Shown one piece after another: positions 37,654 to 47,917 of a stretch of DNA of 64,000 nt (the stretch's first letter is position 1; each line of letters begins with the position of its first letter). The DNA comes from Dimorphilus gyrociliatus (taxonomy: Eukaryota; Annelida; Polychaeta; Dinophilidae). The position numbers and the translations under genes are program-made. The notes under the pieces were generated by a model. That model ran no database searches and was not told the origin of the DNA. It saw nothing but the letters and a program-made list of their open reading frames with translations. Location: contig CAJFCJ010000019.1 of assembly GCA_904063045.1 (NCBI GenBank), positions 1,292,570 through 1,356,569 of the forward strand, in the 5' to 3' direction.

Positions 37654-39263
37654 ATGGCTACGTCGGTAAATTTCATTACTTATAGCAATGTAACCAATAA
37701 GTTAACAGAATTGGCTAAAGATACACTGACATGGAAGATCGTCACTGGTGGAGGTCTACTATTGGTGGGAGGATACTATATTTTCCTAAAGGACAGAAAT
37801 TCACTTCCAGGACCAAGAGGATTTCCTTTTTTAGGAATTACTCCATGGCTTGACAAAGAAACGCCTCATTTAAATCTTATAGATTATACCAAAGAATATG
37901 GGGATGTTTGTAAAATACCCATTATGTTGAATGATATAATTTTCGTTTCTGGAGAAAAGAATATATACGATATGTACATTAACAAACAAGACGACTTCTC
38001 AAATAGACTCCATAGTGTAAGATTTAAGGCTTTAAAAAATGGCTTTCAAGATCTCACTTTTATGAATGACCATCAATTATTTAGAGATTCAAAGAAGATG
38101 ACTCTTAGATCTCTTAAAACCTATTCGGAGGGAATGAAAAAAGTAGAGGACATCTCTTCCGAAATAATAGGTGAATTTTTAGAATACATACAATCTACAC
38201 AATCCAAACCAGTAGATATTAGTAATAGATTAAAAGTTCTATTTGGTAGTATAATCACATCTATGACCCTAAATAGGAGAATTGAAAATTCTGTTATGGA
38301 GAAATTTGTAGCTGCATATGACGAAATTCTTATAATACTTCAATCTCCCTCAACTGCAATTTTAGAGGTATTTCCTTGGCTTAGAAGCTGTGGTAATAAG
38401 TCCTATAAAAAGTTGGTAAATTGCGCAAAAAGACGAGATAATCTAATAGAACCTATTGTTAGAGAGGCAATAGACAATTTTGATCCTCATGATATAAAAA
38501 CTACTACTGATCAACTTTGGCATTATATGAATCAATCAAATATAGATTATGATTTTAAAGATCTTTATGGTATTTCTTATAATTTGATTGTTGCCGGTTT
38601 CATTACAACTTCCTCGACATTGTATGGACTTTTTCCAATTCTAATGTCACATAGACATATTGAACAGAAGATTCTCCAAGAAATTGAACATAATATTGGT
38701 TTTAATCGTCTTCCATCACTCGATGATAAAGCTAATATGCCATACACGGAAGCCACAATATTGGAGGCTCATCGCTATCTATCTGTTGTACCTTTTAGTT
38801 TACCACATATAGCTGTAAGAGATTCGACAATTGGAGGTTATAATATAAAGAAGGGAAGTCAAATATGGCCAAATATTTGGGGTCTTCATCATGATGAAAC
38901 GATTTGGGGAGATCCTGAAAATTTCCGACCCGAAAGATTTTTGGATGATAATGGTCGTGTTCTAACAGCGGAACATCGATTCAGAAAATGGTAAGCGAAA
39001 TAAGTAAAATCTATAATATTGAACTATTGTTGACGAGTACTTTTAAGCACAGTCTTCTTCCATTCGGAGCGGGTAGGAGAGTATGTGTAGGTAAAAATCT
39101 TGCAAATAATCGATTATTCTTGTTTCTTTGTTCGATGTTACAAAGATTTGAAGTTAACCCGGAAGATGGTAAAACAGTTGAATGGGACTCAAAGCAGATG
39201 CGATTCGGTTTGCTTCTCACTCACAAACCGTACAAGATGTGTTTTACATCAAGAAATAATTAA
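37654..39263 (+). CDS. Cytochrome P450, CYP2-clan-like, copy 3
   Basis: Exons 37654-38990 and 39053-39263 (62-bp intron) encode 515 aa. N-terminal anchor WKIVTGGGLLLVGGYYIFL, hinge LPGPRGFPFLG, I-helix AGFITTSSTLYG, K-helix EAHRYL, FRPERFLD and heme loop LPFGAGRRVCVGKN are intact. Its intron differs from those of copies 2 and 4 by one base (39048). Compared with copy 2, differences cluster in the first 135 residues, in about residues 188-245 and at the start of the I helix (DLYGISYNLIVAGF against HLYGISSGLIIAGF). These are substrate-recognition regions of P450s, so the paralogs may differ in substrate. Tandem on + with copies 1, 2 and 4. Confidence 0.95.
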
Positions 39264-39537
39264 TTGTTGTTGATTAGGTGACGGTTTTTAGTAATAAATT
39301 AATTCTTATCATATGATAGTCATTTGTAGTTGTTCTATGCTCTAAAAATGGTTTTAATAGAAGAATGAGAAGTAACTTTCGGTCTAATATTTCTGATATT
39401 AGGCTGAATAGTATAGCTGAGATTTTTAGTGGTTTAATGAAACGTTAGTGCGCTTGTAGCTCGTGATTTTAAAAACTGGTGCAACAGACAATTTTACTTA
39501 GCTCGATTTAAAAATTTTTTTAAGATAAATAGACACT

Positions 39538-41082
39538 ATGGGTTTGCTGGGATATACTAATATGTATAATAACTTATCAACCCAGGTAAATGAATGGGTG
39601 GAAGATATACCAACATGGAAGATCGTCACTGGTGGAAGTTTGTTATTGATTGGAGGATATTATATTTTCTTCAAAGACAGATATTCACTTCCTGGACCAA
39701 GAGGGTATCCATTTTTAGGAATTGTTCCATGGCTTGATAAAGAAACACCTCATCTTAATCTTATCGATTATGCAAAAAAATACGGTAATGTTTGTAAAGT
39801 GTCTCTAATGACAGAAGATATCATACTTGTTTCCGGAGAAAAGAATATCTATGATGTACACATTAATAAACAAGACGATTTCGCAAATAGACTCCATAGT
39901 GTAAGGTTCGAAGCTGTATTGAATGGAGCAGACGACCTCGCTGTAATGAATGATAGTGAAAACTATAGAGAATCAAAGAAGATGACACTTAGATCTCTTA
40001 AAACCTAATCGGAGGGAATGAAAAAAGTAGAGGACATCTTTCCGAAATAATTGGTGAATTTTTAGAATACATACAATCTACACAATCCAAACCAGTAGAT
40101 ATTAGCGATAAACTAAAAATTCTATTTGGTAATATAATCATATCTATGACCCTAAATAGGAGAATTGAATCTTCTGTTATGGTGAAATTTGTTGCTACAT
40201 ATGAAGAAATTTTCAGACTAGTTCTTGCACCTTCTACTACAATTTTAGAAGCTTTTCCTTGGCTAAAATATTTCGGTAATAAGACTTATAAAAAATTGGT
40301 GACTTGTGCAACAATACGAGATAAGCTACTAATACCTGTTGTTAGAGAGGCAATAGACAATTTTGATCCTCATGATATAAAAACTACTACTGATCAACTT
40401 TGGCATTATATGAATCAATCAAATATAGATTATGATTTCAAACATCTTTATGGTATTACAATTGGCCTAATTGTTGCTGGTTTCATTACAACTTCTTCGA
40501 CATTGTATGGACTTTTGGTTTTAACCGTCTTCCATCACTCGATGATAAAGCTAATATGCCATACACAGAAGCTACAATATTGGAGGCTCATCGTTTTCTA
40601 ACTGTTGTACCTTTTAATATACCACATATAGCTGTTAGAAATTCGACAATTGGAGGTTATAATATAAAGAAGGGGAGTCAAATATGGCTAAACATTTGGG
40701 GTCTTCATCATGATGAAACTATTTGGGGAGATCCTGAAAATTTCCGACCCGAAAGATTTTTGGATGATAATGATCGTGTTCTAACAGCGGAACATCGATT
40801 CAGAAAATGGTAAGCGAAATAAGTAAAATCTATAATATTGAACTATTGTTGACGAGTACTTTTAACCACAGTCTTCTTCCATTCGGAACGGGTAGGAGAG
40901 TATGTGTAGGTAAAAATCTTGCAAATAATCGATTATTCTTGTTTCTTTGTTCGATGTTACAAAGATTTGAATTTAACCCGGAAGATGGTAAAACAGTTGA
41001 ATGGGACTCGAAGCAGATGCGATTCGGTTTGGCTCTCAGTCACAAACCCTATAAGATGCGTTTTACACCACGAAACAAATAA
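39538..41082 (+). pseudogene. Cytochrome P450 pseudogene, copy 4
   Basis: The N-terminal 156 codons are open (anchor WKIVTGGSLLLIGGYYIFF, hinge LPGPRGYPFLG). At 40006-40008 a TAA replaces the TAT codon found in copies 2 and 3. Within about 20-35 bp there is a 1-base deletion (ATCTTTCC at about 40036 against ATCTCTTCC), and near 40515 a 64-bp deletion removes the segment between TLYGLF and NRLPS. Together these give a nonsense codon and two frameshifts. The 3' part (ExxR, PERF, the intron identical to that of copy 2, exon 2 with the heme loop LPFGTGRRVCVGKN) is still well preserved, with Ala to Thr in the heme loop. Sequence similarity to copies 2 and 3 implies recent inactivation. The final TAA overlaps an AATAAA. 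Confidence 0.92.
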
Positions 41083-41705
41083 ATGTTATTGCTTTATTCA
41101 TAATCCTGATTTTTATTTATTATTGTTATGAATAGATTTATGTGAACTATGATCGAAATTTTAACTTTATCTTTCTTATCCTATCAGTATATCTATTTTT
41201 GTCCCGTTTATGTTTTGAACAATAACAAACATTTATAAAAGGTTCTATTAAGAAAGTAAAAGATTTATTACGTCGTCTACGAAATTATAATATTGTTTTG
41301 AACAAATATTTAAGAGAAGTTTTGAACAAAGTGTTTTATTGACAAGTAATACTTAATTTTCATTGAACATCTAACGATTTCGTATCAACAATAATATATT
41401 TTTGATTGTTTAATAAACAGTTAGCACAATTTAGTGTAATAGAAAGTTTCTCTTTCTTTTTCTTCCTTTAAAATGATTATAAACTGAAAGCTATTGAATA
41501 ATGCTTACAGTTTAGTTGTTCGTTTCAAATTGTTTTTTGATAAGTATTAAAGAAAATGAAATTAACGTTTGCGTTTAATCATTAAAGTTTTAAAAGTAAT
41601 AACTATATTTTTAAACTAATAAGGCAATCAATACAATTTAAAAAAAAATGTCCATCATCATAAACTATTTTGTTTTTTTTATACTTATTTGCATATTTAA
41701 ATTAA
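41083..41705. other. Intergenic between the P450 array and the MFS gene
   Basis: AT-rich convergent 3' flanks of a + strand pseudogene and a minus-strand gene. No ORF, repeat or RNA gene recognised. Confidence 0.6.
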
Positions 41706-43528
41706 CTAGCTAGTATTTTTCTCTTCTGTTGGAAGCATATTTAATTGCCGATTGGTCTCATCAAGACTTCTACTTATATCACGTTCAATATCATTCCATA
41801 TATCGCTTGCATTCTCTTCTGCGTTATCAATTCTGATATTGTCCGTGACTTCAGCCTTTTGTAATCTAGCTTTTCTTGCCTTTCTTAATCTGGCTAATCT
41901 GTACTGAGCTGATAACATACCGACCGCCGCAACAAATGCGGCAATTATACTGCAATATAGAAGAAGCGACATTAGTCCCTTTTTTGATTTGTATGCATAG
42001 ATGTATCCAGCAATCCATGGTAAAACCATTGATCCACCTGCCGATGCAACAAAAGTTAAAGATGTTGTTAAAACGTTTATTTTCATTTTTGAGTTTGCCC
42101 AGTTTAGCCAGGCCGGAAATATCGGTGATAGAGTCATTGCAAAAAGGCAAGAAAATATCCATAAAATTGTTTTGAATCTAGAGGCATAGGCTACAAGAAT
42201 TGCACAGCATATTATACAAGAACCAAGGCACCAGGTTAGAATAGAACTCGAGTGGATGCATCTTGAAAAGACTAGAGATATACCTCTACCCGCCGTGAAA
42301 CTAGCCCAGAAACACGTTTCAAGAAGTGTACCCTCTCCAATTTCGAAGGATGTTACTTCTCTGGCATAAGCAAATAAGAACTTGCCTATGACCCGTTCAG
42401 CACCAATAGGAAGTGGACAAAATGTAAAAAGAAAAGTTAGCATGATACAAGCTAAAGGAAAATCTCCTTCAGTCCAACTTTTAGGCTTATACCAATTCTT
42501 ATCAAATGTAAATTGGTTTCTATGTAAATCATAATCGTCAGCTCTCCAAGCACTATCTTTTCTTGACTTTCGGAAAAAGGTTAAAAACATGAGAGCTACA
42601 ATAAATGTTAAACATGAGGCGATAGCGAATGGATACTCCAGCGAAGCAGACCACCCATCCTCAAAAGTTACAGAAACATCATTCGACGTTACAGTTTGAT
42701 TGGACATGTCGTGATTTTCACGGTCGAGAATAAATGGACGAACAAGTTGGGGAGCGATCAGCGCCCCCACCCCAAAAGCGAAATGTAGAGAATAAGTAGG
42801 AGTTGCAGCCCTATCTTTCCATAATCTTATAATAAATCCATTGCCCCCGGAAGCTAGTACCCCTTTGCCGCAACCGTCGAGGGAAAACATGGCTCCTAAC
42901 ATTGGTAAATTTGTACAAAGGGGAGCCATGGCAGTACCTATCCCAGCCACACCAAGTGCAATGGCCAAAACGAGATCTGTGTACTTGGCGAATGCTTCGC
43001 AGACTATTCCACCTGTTAGTGCTCCTATAAGAAAGCCTAAGCCCCTAGCTACAAGAACCCTAGATATTTCTTCGTAGTTTGCTTTTACTCTAGCTCTTAA
43101 GTAGGGCAAGGCTGGTGCACAAATCTCTGAAAACAAACCCTATAAATAAAGAACAGCGTTGAATTAAAATTGAAAATCGAGTAAAAATAGCATTAAATTC
43201 TGAAGTTTCGTATTACTAATTGATAAATTAGGCTCACCATACAAATCCAAGCAAGTATCATTGTAATTGTTTTAATCATTCTAACTTTTTTCCTACGCTT
43301 CTCTTTCTTTCTATTTTCCGTCGCTTCTTTAGACAATATTTTAACTTCAACTTTTTCCTCTTCTACTTTCGGTCGACTTGGCGGTCTTTTAAGTGACATA
43401 GTAGTACCATTCGAATAAACAGGAGTTTGTCTAGCACTAAATCTTACTGGTAGATGTGGTACCCGTCTTGGAATAACTGCTAAAGGTTTCCTTACGGGGA
43501 TTCTTATGTGAGGATGGTAATCGCTCAT
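41706..43528 (-). CDS. MFS transporter resembling sodium-dependent glucose transporter 1 / MFSD4
   Basis: Exons 43528-43238 and 43139-41706 (98-bp intron) encode 574 aa. A basic cytoplasmic N-terminus (about 80 residues) leads into TM1 (IKTITMILAWICM continuing GLFSEICAPALPYL across the intron). Some 11-12 membrane segments follow, including LVARGLGFLIGALTGGIVCE, LVLAIALGVAGIGTAMAPL, LHFAFGVGALIAPQLV, FAIASCLTFIVALMFLTFF and FVASAGGSMVLPWIAGYIY, then an acidic cytoplasmic tail. The loop after TM1 and GLGFLIGALTGG fit the NaGLT1/MFSD4 subfamily of plasma-membrane solute carriers; substrate specificity is inferred only. The long polar loop (about residues 235-280, NQTVTSNDVS) has an N-glycosylation sequon. 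Head to head with the TLC-domain gene. Confidence 0.82.
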
Positions 43529-43825
43529 GATTGGCTACTCTCCGGTAAAATTTCTTCGGATAAACTATTTTAACGCTATGCTCAATCCGTGAGAATGATT
43601 GCATTTGACAAACAATTTAATTAAAAAAAAAAAACCGAAATTTGATCGAAGCGCACCGCCCGGAAATTGTTATCTGTCACGTGATCGTATCTATGGTAAG
43701 GCCTACACTGCATATCAGCCCATGCCACACCTCCATATATATTTCAGAGCAGACTGAGTTTTTGGCATTTTTTTTACTTTCATAAAGAGATTAGCGGAAT
43801 TTTTCAACGTTTATTTAATTAAGAA
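43529..43825. promoter_or_regulatory. Bidirectional promoter region, MFS / TLC-domain genes
   Basis: A 297-bp gap between divergent start codons. E-box octamer CACGTGAT at 43678-43685 sits near the centre, in the context TCACGTGATC. TATATA at about 43735-43741 lies about 85 bp before the + strand ATG. Roles are inferred from position. Confidence 0.5.
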
Positions 43826-44677
43826 ATGAGTGGCACAGAGTCTCCTGTAGAACCTATTCCAATTAAATATTGCTTCACTGGAGTAATTTGCAGTTTATTT
43901 TGCTTCCAGTATGTTCACAAACAATTATCAACGAACTCTAAAAGTAAGACATGGGAATGGAATAACATATTTGTATCATTTCTTCATGCTGCTTTTGCCG
44001 GTCTATGGACGATAATTTGGTAAGTTTTGTGTGGTAAAACCTTCAATACCGGCCTTTTTTGTCTTGCGCTGTCTTATTTTACAACGACGCCATACTGACC
44101 TCGTTCAGGTGTTTCTTTTTTTTCCAGCTTAATAAGGGAGCCACAAATCTTCTTTAATCCGATCGACCATTTTTCTGTCAATTCATATGTTTTGGTTACA
44201 TTTTCCACGGGATATTTTATCCACGACGCTTATGATCTAATTTCGGCAGGAAAAGCGTATAAAAACTGGGAGTTGATTATACACCATGCCATCTTAACAT
44301 TGATGTTCTTCTATAACCTATTTACGTGCAAATGTATAGGCTACAACATACTGGTATTAAGTGTTGAAATCAATAGTACATTTCTACATAGTCGAAAGCT
44401 AATGCAACTTGGAAAAGTCCCCTTCAATTCATTAATCTATAGGATTAACAGCTGGTTGAACCTTGGCACATTTGTCGTTTTTAGATTTGGAATTCTATTT
44501 CATATATGTGGTGGCTTATTACTCTGGAGAGAAAAAGTATCTACTGTTTATTACGTTTCGATATTCTTTTCGAACGTTGTTATGATAATAATGAACACAA
44601 TTCTATTTGGACGTCTTATTAAATCAGACGTATTAAGATCTACGACGAAGTCGTCAAAAACTGAAAAATTGATGTAA
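43826..44677 (+). CDS. TLC domain-containing protein, TLCD1/2-like
   Basis: Exons 43826-44019 and 44128-44677 (108-bp intron) encode 247 aa. TM segments: YCFTGVICSLFCFQYV, IFVSFLHAAFAGLWTIIWCL (across the intron), SYVLVTFSTGYFIHDAYDLI, the HH-containing LIIHHAILTLMFFYNLF, then VVFRFGILFHICGGLLL and VVMIIMNTILFGRL. GYFIHDAYDLI, IIHHAIL and EINSTFLHSRKLM are the landmarks of the TRAM-LAG-CLN8 fold as found in TLCD1/TLCD2. Those proteins reside in the plasma membrane and modulate membrane phospholipid composition and fluidity. It is not a ceramide synthase: no Hox-like domain or LAG1 motif. The C-terminal tail is short and basic. Confidence 0.85.
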
Positions 44678-45663
44678 TGATAAAAAGAAAAACAAGCAAA
44701 AGATTGATGATTTGTAAGATAATCGATCAGATAGGTTTGAACATTTACTTGATTCATTTTTTTCAGACTATTTTGTTACCAGTTTATATTCATTTTTTAA
44801 TTACTCTTGTTAATTCTATGCTAATGATATCATTTTAGAATAGCTGCCAATTCTTAATTTCAACGTCGTATTTGAACATCGAGGGAAAAAACACTAAAAA
44901 ATATAGGTTTATTACTTTTATTATCTTTCCCTCTTTTTACTTTTTTTTAAACTGGAAACAGAACGACTATAATAAGGTTAATAAGAAAAGAACATTTGTA
45001 AAAAAAAAGCAAAAAACTTATGTACATTTAATCATATGAAATATTGAACAAAAATTAGGATTGATTTTTTTTAATACACCTCTAAGGAAAGCAAAGAATG
45101 AAAATCGATAGGAAAAATCGAAATAATTAATTTTCCTGATTAGTCTCTGTTTATAAAATCCTACTTATATATTCTATATTATTGTACTTTTTGTATTTCT
45201 TTTTCGTTAAAATATTTGAAAACAATGTTCAATTACAAGCCAAAACTAAACCTCATTTAGATTGGAGAACAGAGTCAAACCTATTTTAGTCTTTTTTTTC
45301 ATGTTACAATTGAAAAATACAAAACTTGAATGATACTGTTATTATTGTTATTATTATTATTATTATTACAAAAATCAACTTTTTACTTATAAGAGCGTGT
45401 TTTCTTCAAAGAAAATTATGAACGGAAACTACTAGCGCCATCTAACAAATACATTTTGTTAATTAAATATTTGATGAAAACCGTGTCTATAAATTTTTAT
45501 TTTTAACATTCATATTTGATTTATAATTATGTACAATTTATCCATGTTCGGTTATGGCAACCACATCAATCATAACGCCAAACTTTACAAAAAAAACAAC
45601 CACATTTGTATGTTCTATACTAATTTGACATCCATCCGACCACGAGGGAAACATTTTTTATTC
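44678..45663. other. Convergent intergenic region
   Basis: About 1 kb of AT-rich 3' flank between the TLC-domain gene and the minus-strand coiled-coil gene. It contains an (ATT)n run at 45341-45368. No ORF or RNA gene recognised. Confidence 0.6.
45341..45368. repeat. (ATT)n trinucleotide repeat
   Basis: About nine ATT units with one interruption (ATTATTGTTATT). Confidence 0.85.
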
Positions 45664-46723
45664 TTATAAAGAAGAGAAACGATCCGTAGGTGTCATATTT
45701 GTTGGGGACGGAGGACTTGATTCTAACGATGAGAGTAGAATTGAATCACTGGTCGCTTTCTTCATTTGTTCAAATTGAACAAGGAGTGAGCCATAACCTT
45801 CGTCGTCTTTTAAATTTTTCTTTAATTTTTTAAGAGAAGAGGAGCATTGGCAGGTTTCAGCGTCGTCCTCAACTTCACTTGCGCAAGCTAATCGGGGTGC
45901 AGTCTGCTCTGTAAAAGATTCAATAGAATTTGTGCGGCTCAAATTATACATTGTTTGGTCTTCTAATTGCTTTATGTATAATTTCTTTAGTGTTTGGTTC
46001 AGCTTTTCTTCTTCTTCCAGCCGTTCCAACAGCACCTTGTAATCATCACTTAAAGTCCTATAGGCGAGCAATGTTGACATAACGCCGGTAGATAATTGCG
46101 CCATATGCGCTTCGTTTTTGTGACGAGACCGCTCGATATCGAGAATAACAGCTGCTTTCTCGGCTTCAGCTTGTCTTAGACGTTCTGCTGATTCTGTTCG
46201 TTCTTCGCATAAAAGAGCTTGCATGTGACGCAAACGATTTTCCTTCGCACTGAGTTCGTCTTGAAGAAACTTTGCTTTTTGATATAGATGACGTCTTTGT
46301 GAATAAAGTCTTCCAACTTGTTCTTCCAAGCGAGCAACATTGATTCTTTCCTCCTTTATCATACCTCTTAACTGTACTAATTCTGCTTCTAACCTAACCT
46401 ATAAAAAGACAATAACGAAATATTATATTAGTATAAACTTTGACTTTGGTTTTTAGGTTCGAATATAAAAATAACCTTTTCGCTTATTTTACGATCCTTC
46501 TTACTCAATTTTCCACTTCTCTTTGAAGCGGTTGATTGACTAAGATTGCTCGCCGATGTTGTTGGTAAACATAAATTTCGGTTTCGGGCGACCAGCCAAC
46601 TTTTATCTAGACAAGACGGCGGGTGCAGTTCAATTTGATCAACAATCGATCTGTGAGGCAAAAATAAAGCTATATACGTAAATTTCAAAAACTATAATAC
46701 ACGTCTTCTTACCTATTCGACAT
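45664..46723 (-). CDS. Coiled-coil protein of unknown function
   Basis: Exons 46723-46713 (only 11 coding bases, MSN plus two bases), 46650-46476 and 46398-45664 join in phase to give 306 aa. The N-terminal 60 residues are basic and Ser-rich (STASKRSGKLSKKDRK, a nuclear-localisation-like stretch). A long coiled coil runs from VRLEAELVQLRGMIKEERIN through LRQAEAEKAAVILDIERSRH to LERLEEEEKLNQTLKKLYIK (about residues 60-200). The C-terminal 100 residues are low-complexity and Ser-rich with acidic patches (EVEDDAETCQ) and a polar end (SPPSPTNMTPTDRF). I do not recognise the family. A scaffold, centrosomal or cytoskeletal role would be a guess. The first two exons rest on splice signals and phase, the third on a clean ORF. 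Confidence 0.75.
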
Positions 46724-47917
46724 TTTCTTATTCTTGTGAAAGAGATTTCAGATGCGTATATGATATTTTAATCATGTTGAGTTTATTAGCAGAATTATGA
46801 ATATTTTCCGATTAAAATGCTCAATTTTGAGAGTAAATAATAGAATGTGTTATAAAAAATAAAAACCAAGCTATTTTCTCTGAACGATCTCGAAATTCAC
46901 GACGGTTGGTAGTATAGAGTGGCAATAGTATGTGAATTCTTTTTATCTGTAGACATGGACGTAATTTACAGGTATTACTAAATATATGGTGGAGGCGCGA
47001 TGTGCAATTGTTCACCAATTCTAAAAGCATTTTGATCAAGATCGCTGTTAGCTAAACTACATAGCCCTCTTTTAAAAAAATACCTTTTGTTAACTAGAGA
47101 TGAAAGAGATTTATTTTACTGATTTATAGTTTCATATTTCCTATTAATCAAAGAATATAATATTTAAAACTTGAAAATAAATCGTTGCAAGTGTTTTAAA
47201 TTTAACATTATATATATAAATTACAATATAGTGAAAAACAGTTCATTGTTATTTTGAGCAATATGCATGACAGCGAATTTATTTAAACAAAATAATTCTC
47301 CTATCATTAAATTCGCCTTTTAGTCATACCAAAATCGATTTTTCGTTGTAAATTGACATAAAAATAATAAGTAAATTAAGAAATAATAAATAAAATAACA
47401 GAATAACTAAAATAAAAAAATAAGCAATAAAATTAGAATAATTTTAAAATATAAGAAAAATTTAATACGACAATTTTTATAAAAAAAACCTCATTGATTA
47501 AGTTTGTCGGAGCATGAGCCTTTCTTAAGGCCACGATCTCAGATTTACAATAATGCTCTAAAAATATGAGTTCTATCTTATGATATAATATGAAATAAGG
47601 CCTATATGTGTCTAAACATATATATTTAAGTATATACATATTTGTTATATGTATATGCATACATGTTGATAAATATGCTTGTTTACAGATATACGTATAT
47701 TATTTTCAATAAGTACATTAATATCGTATAAGAAAGGAGAATGACACGAAAGGACTGATAAGGTTTTAGACGAATTGTTACGGTAACAGCACATTTTGTT
47801 ACATATTTCTATTTATATATTACTAGCTTTATATTTAGATAAAATACATTTTTCACAAAATGGTATACGAAATAATACTATTAAATAATAATATTTTATA
47901 GAATCACATTTTGCTAA
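46724..47917. other. Divergent intergenic region upstream of MGAT5
   Basis: 1.2 kb of AT-rich DNA between the minus-strand coiled-coil gene and MGAT5. Only short spurious ORFs, and no RNA gene recognised. It must hold both promoters. Confidence 0.55.

Noticed and set aside
47481-47560. tRNA-like stretch in the region upstream of MGAT5
   Set aside because: No acceptor stem or proper A and B boxes could be drawn. No confident tRNA gene was found anywhere in the window.
13326-47600. Recurrent AGGCCT/TAGGCCTA palindromes in intergenic DNA (13326, 29682, 33235, 43699, 47598)
   Set aside because: Counting other sites including coding ones gives about the number expected by chance for a hexamer at this composition.
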